Assembly: GCF_913062585.1 (NCBI RefSeq)
Contig: NZ_CAJXWX010000006.1
Coordinates: 62,001 to 126,000, forward strand
DNA length: 64,000 bases
From: an uncultured Sphingomonas sp.
GTDB taxonomy: Bacteria; Pseudomonadota; Alphaproteobacteria; Sphingomonadales; Sphingomonadaceae
Direction of reading: 5' to 3'
This document shows, piece after piece, positions 60,047 through 64,000 of this stretch. The notes below the pieces were generated by a model that saw nothing but the letters and a program-made list of their open reading frames with translations, did not search any database and had not been told where the DNA came from. The position numbers and the translations under genes are program-made. Within the stretch, counting starts at the first letter, position 1. Each line of letters starts with the position of its first letter.

Positions 60047-62821
60047 TCATCGCCCCAGCGGGACGACGACCGGCGTTCCCAGCTTCAGCTTCGCGAACTG
60101 GTCGCGAATGCGCTGCCAGTCGCCGACCAGGACCCAGTGCACGTCGTCCGGATTGGCCAACGGCCCCGCGCCGGCGTCGAGTTGGTCCAGTTTGAGCGCG
60201 CGCAACCGGTCCGGCTGCCGCACGACATCGTCATATGGCAGCTTTGCCGACTGCGCGTCGGCCATGGCCGCCAGAAGATCGCCGTCCCCCTCCAGCTTGG
60301 CGGCGTTCTGGTTCGCGGCGGCGGACACGATCCGGTCGAGCTCCGCCTGCTCGGGCGGACGGTCGCTGTTGAGGCTCCGCATCTCCCGGATGAGTTCCGC
60401 CACCGAATCGCCGCTGTGATCGCGGTCGACCGTACCGGCCAGGATCCAGCGCCTCTCCCCACGGGTATTGTAGAGCCCCGACCCGATGCCATAGGTCCAG
60501 CCCTTGTCGACCCGCAGGTTGCTCGCGATCCGCGCAGACGAGTTGCCGCCATAGACTTCGTTCGCCGCCATGGCGGCCGTCGCTTCGAAGCTGTCGGGAC
60601 GATCCGCCCGCGGCAGGATGCGGCCGGCAAGGATATAGGTCTGTGATGCACCCGGCTTGTCGATGATCGTGATCGACGGCGTCGGCGTGCCCCGTGCGGG
60701 CGGGATGATCGGTGCGGGCACCGCCGGTCCGCGCGCGACCCACGATGCCAGCGCCTTTTCCAGCAACGGTCGCAGGGTCGCCATATCGGTGCGCGCCGCG
60801 ACGTACAGCGTTGCATGGTCGGGGCGCACATGGCCCCGATACCATTCGCGAAGGGCAGCGGGATCGATCGCCTGCACCGCCGCGATGTCCGTCGCCGACG
60901 ACAGCGGGCGGGCATAAGGGTGGCCGTCGCCATAGAGCGCCGAATAGAGCGCCCTATCGGCCATGGCATTGCCATTGGACTGTGCCGCGCTCAGCTGGTC
61001 GATCCGGGCCTTTTTCAGCGCGGCGACCGTCTCCGGCGTCAGGTCGGGCTTCGTCAGCAGGTCGCCGAGCAGCGCCACGCCGCCCGCCAGATCCGCCGCG
61101 TTCCAACCCATCGTCACATCGGAATGGTCGAGGTCGAGCGCACTGCCGATCCAGCCGTTCAGCCGCTCCGCCCGTTCGGCGCGGGCACGCTGGTCCGGCG
61201 TGGCGCCCTTTGCGGTCAGCAGGTCGAACGCGACCGGCGCGACATCGCGTGACACGCCGGCAAGACCGGCATCGTCGAAGCGCAGGCGCACGACATCGGT
61301 CATGGCCTCGGCGCGCGGTACCAGGACGACCTTCAGCCCGTTGGAAAGCTGCGTCTGCTCCACCGCCGGAAAGGCGATCGGCGCCATCGTCCCCATGGGC
61401 GGTGGCCCCTGCGTCAGATTGTAGCCGCCCGACATCGACTGCAATTTCGGTTTCGGCCGCGCGATCAGCCGATAGCCCGGGCTGCCATAGACCGGCGCGA
61501 CCGCCTCGCGGACGCTCTCGGGCGTGGCATTGCGCAACTCGCGCAGATACGTCTCGGCATAATCGGGATCGGTCGTCTGTCCGGCGGCGCGTGCCAGCAG
61601 GAAGGCCTTGCCCGCCGTCGTTGCCTGCAATCCCATCAGATATTGGATGCGTGACGCCCGCGCCGCCTCCACCTCGTCGGGCGTAGGCCCTTCCGCCGCG
61701 TAGCGCGCGATGACCGCGTCGATCTCCGCTTCCGCCCGTGCCATCTGATCGGCGGGAATCCCGTCGACCACGAAACCCATCCGGCTCGACAATCGCCCCT
61801 CGTCGAAGGTCACGAAAGCGGAGGTCGCGATGCCCAGTTCCTCGACCAGCCGCCGATTGAGCCGCGACCGCGTGCCCGCCGCAACGATCTGCGCGGTCAG
61901 GTCGAAGGACGCGATGTCCGGCGATCCCTGGGGCGGCGCGATATAGGTCGCATAGATCCGCCCCTTCGGCACCGTCCGATAGACTTCGCGCCGGACCGGA
62001 CCGGCGAGCGGCACGCTGCGCGTCAACAGCCGATCGAGCGGCAGGCGCGGGGCGAGGCCACCGAAATATTTCTCGACCAGCGGCCGCGCCTGTTCGCCGG
62101 TCACGTCGCCCGCCAGGATGAGCGTGACGTTCGACGGGCCGTAATAGGTGTCGAACCACTGCCGGGCCGTATCGACGGTCACGGCGTTCAGGTCGGCCTC
62201 TTCCCCGATGGTGCTGTGGTGATAGGGATGGTCGGCGGGATAAAGGTCGGCAAAGGTGATGGCGTCCGTGGTGCCGTCCGGCTGAGCGGCGCGCAGCCGC
62301 TTTTCGTTCAGCACGACGCCGACCTCACGCTTGATGCGCTCGGGCGTCAGCGCCGCGCCGATAAAGCCCATGCGGTCCGCTTCGAGAAACAGCACGCGCT
62401 CCAGCGCGGCGGTCGGGAACGTCTCGTAGAAGCGGGTCGTATCCTGGTTGGTGGCCGCGTTGTAATCCGATGCCCCAAGATCCCGCAGGGACTTCAGCGC
62501 ATTCTGGTTCCAATGCTCGCTGCCGTCGAGCATCAGATGCTCGAACAGATGGGCGTAGCCGTGCTGGCCCGACTTTTCGTCCTTCGATCCGACATTGTAC
62601 ACCAGTGCCGCCGTGACGAGCGGTACGCGCTTGTTGGTCTGGACGACGACCTTCAGGCCGTTGGGCAGCGTAAATCGCGTGATCGGGTCCGTAATGGCCG
62701 GCCGCTGGGCAGCGGATGGCTTGGCCGGGGGCTGCGTGACCGCAACGCGTTGGGCCGGCGACGTTATCAAACCACCCATCGAAGCGGCGATAAGCGCAAT
62801 AAATGGAAAGGATGTACCCAT
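60047..62821 (-). CDS. M16 family zinc metalloprotease (FusC/PqqL-like)
   Basis: The 924-residue single-chain M16 protease contains two halves. The N-terminal one has the zinc motif HLFEH near residues 92-96 in YAHLFEHLML and a downstream GVVLNEKRL. The C-terminal half (about 480-924: TQLSNGLKVVLVPRAEAM) lacks HxxEH, as usual. A signal-like N-terminus (FPFIALIAASMGGLITSPAQ) places it in the periplasm. Length and organisation match FusC of Pectobacterium and PqqL of E. coli, which cleave imported ferredoxin-type proteins. It is first in the six-gene operon. Confidence 0.92.
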   Translation of the reverse strand: MGTSFPFIALIAASMGGLITSPAQRVAVTQPPAKPSAAQRPAITDPITRFTLPNGLKVVVQTNKRVPLVTAALVYNVGSKDEKSGQHGYAHLFEHLMLDGSEHWNQNALKSLRDLGASDYNAATNQDTTRFYETFPTAALERVLFLEADRMGFIGAALTPERIKREVGVVLNEKRLRAAQPDGTTDAITFADLYPADHPYHHSTIGEEADLNAVTVDTARQWFDTYYGPSNVTLILAGDVTGEQARPLVEKYFGGLAPRLPLDRLLTRSVPLAGPVRREVYRTVPKGRIYATYIAPPQGSPDIASFDLTAQIVAAGTRSRLNRRLVEELGIATSAFVTFDEGRLSSRMGFVVDGIPADQMARAEAEIDAVIARYAAEGPTPDEVEAARASRIQYLMGLQATTAGKAFLLARAAGQTTDPDYAETYLRELRNATPESVREAVAPVYGSPGYRLIARPKPKLQSMSGGYNLTQGPPPMGTMAPIAFPAVEQTQLSNGLKVVLVPRAEAMTDVVRLRFDDAGLAGVSRDVAPVAFDLLTAKGATPDQRARAERAERLNGWIGSALDLDHSDVTMGWNAADLAGGVALLGDLLTKPDLTPETVAALKKARIDQLSAAQSNGNAMADRALYSALYGDGHPYARPLSSATDIAAVQAIDPAALREWYRGHVRPDHATLYVAARTDMATLRPLLEKALASWVARGPAVPAPIIPPARGTPTPSITIIDKPGASQTYILAGRILPRADRPDSFEATAAMAANEVYGGNSSARIASNLRVDKGWTYGIGSGLYNTRGERRWILAGTVDRDHSGDSVAELIREMRSLNSDRPPEQAELDRIVSAAANQNAAKLEGDGDLLAAMADAQSAKLPYDDVVRQPDRLRALKLDQLDAGAGPLANPDDVHWVLVGDWQRIRDQFAKLKLGTPVVVPLGR

Positions 62822-62874
62822 GCGTCGACATTACCGATTGCCGACGATTTGACTTCAGGCCAAAGTCAGAAATT

Positions 62875-64000
62875 ATGAGCAGCCTGTCCTACCGGAATGA
62901 CAAGGACAATTTCGATGAACCGCCCGCCCCCGAGCCGACGGAGGCCGAGGGCGGCCAGGTGGAACGCATCGTGCGTGCCGTCGCCCGTCGGATCAACGAC
63001 GGGGAACTGATCGCCGATCAGCGGCTGCCCTCGATCCGGGCGATGGCCGCACAGCATGGCGTCAGTCGGGACACCGTACAGCGCGGTTATGACAAGCTGA
63101 TTGCGGGCGGCCATATCTATGCCCGTCGTGGGGCCGGCTTCTACGTCGCGGCCCCGCCTGTCGCGCCGTTTCGCGAAGCGGTGCCCCGGCCGGCCGTGAA
63201 CCTCGAGCCGTTCCAGCTCATCCACTCGAGCCTGCCGCCCGAGCGCTGTCCAGGCAGCGGCGTGCTGCTGCATGACGACGGTTCGATCGACGAACTGCAC
63301 CGGGTCGTCCGGGGGGTGGCATCCAGCGGCTATCGCTTGGGCAGTTACGGCGATCCGGCCGGGTATATGCCCCTGCGTCAGGAGTTGCAGAACAAGCTGC
63401 GGATCGACGGGGTCGACGCGCCGCTTCCGTCGATCATGACGGTTCCCGGCTGCGTCGCGGGATTGAGCCTTATCGTCCGGGCCTTCATCCGGCAGCGTTC
63501 GATGGTGCTGATCGAGGATCCGGCCTCGTTCATCCACACATCGGTCCTGCTGGCCCAGGGGGCGGAAATCATGCGTATTCCCCGCGCGGCCGATGGCCCC
63601 GACCTGGACGTCCTGCGACTGCTGTGTGAGCGGTATCGCCCGACCATGTTCATCATGACATCGGTGCTGCAGAATCCGACGGGCAGTTCGATTTCCCTGC
63701 ACAAGGCTCGCAAGCTGCTCGAGATCGCCGCCGAGTTCGAGATGACATTGGTCGACGACGCGAGCTATGCCGATCTGGCGGCGCCGGGTGGCCGGTCGGG
63801 TGTGCCGTTGATCGTGCTCGACCAGTTGGAGCATGTGATCCATGTCGGCGGATCGTCCCATATCCTGGCGCCCGAAGTCGGCCCCGGCTATATCGTCGCG
63901 AACGAAGCCAGAATGGGGATGTTGCGACTGTTCCGTCCGGTTCAGGGTCTCAACAACATGCTGATCCAGGAACGCACCCTTTATCGTTTTCTCAGCGACG
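62875..64000 (+). CDS. MocR-type GntR/aminotransferase regulator lacking the PLP lysine (truncated by window edge)
   Basis: The visible 375 residues have a GntR winged helix (about 28-95: IADQRLPSIRAMAAQHGVSRDTVQRGYDKL in segments, YARRGAGFYV). An aminotransferase class I-like domain follows (GYRLGSYGDPAGYMPLRQEL; SVLQNPTGSSIS; LVDDASYADLA). The Schiff-base segment, normally SK, reads VGGSSHILAPEVGPGYIV, so His replaces the lysine. It therefore probably cannot bind PLP as an aldimine. It is divergent from the M16 protease gene across 53 bases and probably regulates that operon. The end is outside the window. Confidence 0.85.
   Translation, partial: MSSLSYRNDKDNFDEPPAPEPTEAEGGQVERIVRAVARRINDGELIADQRLPSIRAMAAQHGVSRDTVQRGYDKLIAGGHIYARRGAGFYVAAPPVAPFREAVPRPAVNLEPFQLIHSSLPPERCPGSGVLLHDDGSIDELHRVVRGVASSGYRLGSYGDPAGYMPLRQELQNKLRIDGVDAPLPSIMTVPGCVAGLSLIVRAFIRQRSMVLIEDPASFIHTSVLLAQGAEIMRIPRAADGPDLDVLRLLCERYRPTMFIMTSVLQNPTGSSISLHKARKLLEIAAEFEMTLVDDASYADLAAPGGRSGVPLIVLDQLEHVIHVGGSSHILAPEVGPGYIVANEARMGMLRLFRPVQGLNNMLIQERTLYRFLSD

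Overview
The window is high-GC, densely packed alphaproteobacterial chromosome, most likely from the family Sphingomonadaceae (Sphingomonas-like). The basis is the type of gene content: four TonB-dependent receptors, a split pyruvate dehydrogenase E1 (pdhA/pdhB), an RlpA-DacA-HolB cluster, and palindromic intergenic repeats of the kind common in sphingomonads. No plasmid, phage or IS genes were seen. The organism assignment is inference; no rRNA is present.

Layout. 1-13.2 kb is housekeeping: the pyruvate dehydrogenase E1 operon; a frameshifted MFS gene coupled to cysK and a SleB-type wall hydrolase; hisI; purF; DNA polymerase III delta-prime; and a peptidoglycan group (D,D-carboxypeptidase, RlpA, MltB). 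tRNA-Ser(UGA) lies at 13.3 kb. 13.5-20.3 kb holds a Tat-exported SDR, a DUF885 peptidase, a nonsense-mutated FMN reductase, a PAS/GGDEF/EAL protein and a pepsin-like aspartic protease. 20.4-29.6 kb is an iron/TonB island: two TonB receptors with candidate operators, a TIM-barrel isomerase, a PepSY-flavodoxin-FNR reductase and an OxyR-like regulator with an ATAG-N7-CTAT site beside its own start codon. 29.8-34.0 kb is a three-gene type I secretion-like operon whose ABC protein has lost its ATPase motifs.

The most striking locus is 36.1-43.0 kb, a sigma-54-type RNA-repair operon. On the minus strand it runs rsr (Ro60/TROVE), three tandem Y-RNA-like elements, rtcB, a pol-beta-type nucleotidyltransferase, then rtcA. 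The activator gene rtcR is divergent. Each Y-RNA-like element has its own perfectly complementary terminal stem. Two of the three carry a tRNA-like T-arm and the middle one does not.

43-52 kb contains a nonsense-mutated phenolic acid decarboxylase, an extradiol dioxygenase with a divergent LysR gene, MlaA, a large TonB receptor, RluE and RlmJ. 52.1-62.8 kb is a compact six-gene minus-strand operon: M16 protease, TonB receptor with an STN domain, SbmA/YddA-type ABC transporter, thioredoxin, an unknown protein, and an M3 oligopeptidase. A divergent MocR-type regulator lacks the PLP lysine. The M16/receptor/ABC core matches the Fus / PqqL-YddB-YddA protease-associated import systems. The thioredoxin, unknown protein, oligopeptidase and MocR partner extend it.

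Three genes (MFS, FMN reductase, padC) look intact apart from one base each. They may be recent pseudogenes or sequence errors.
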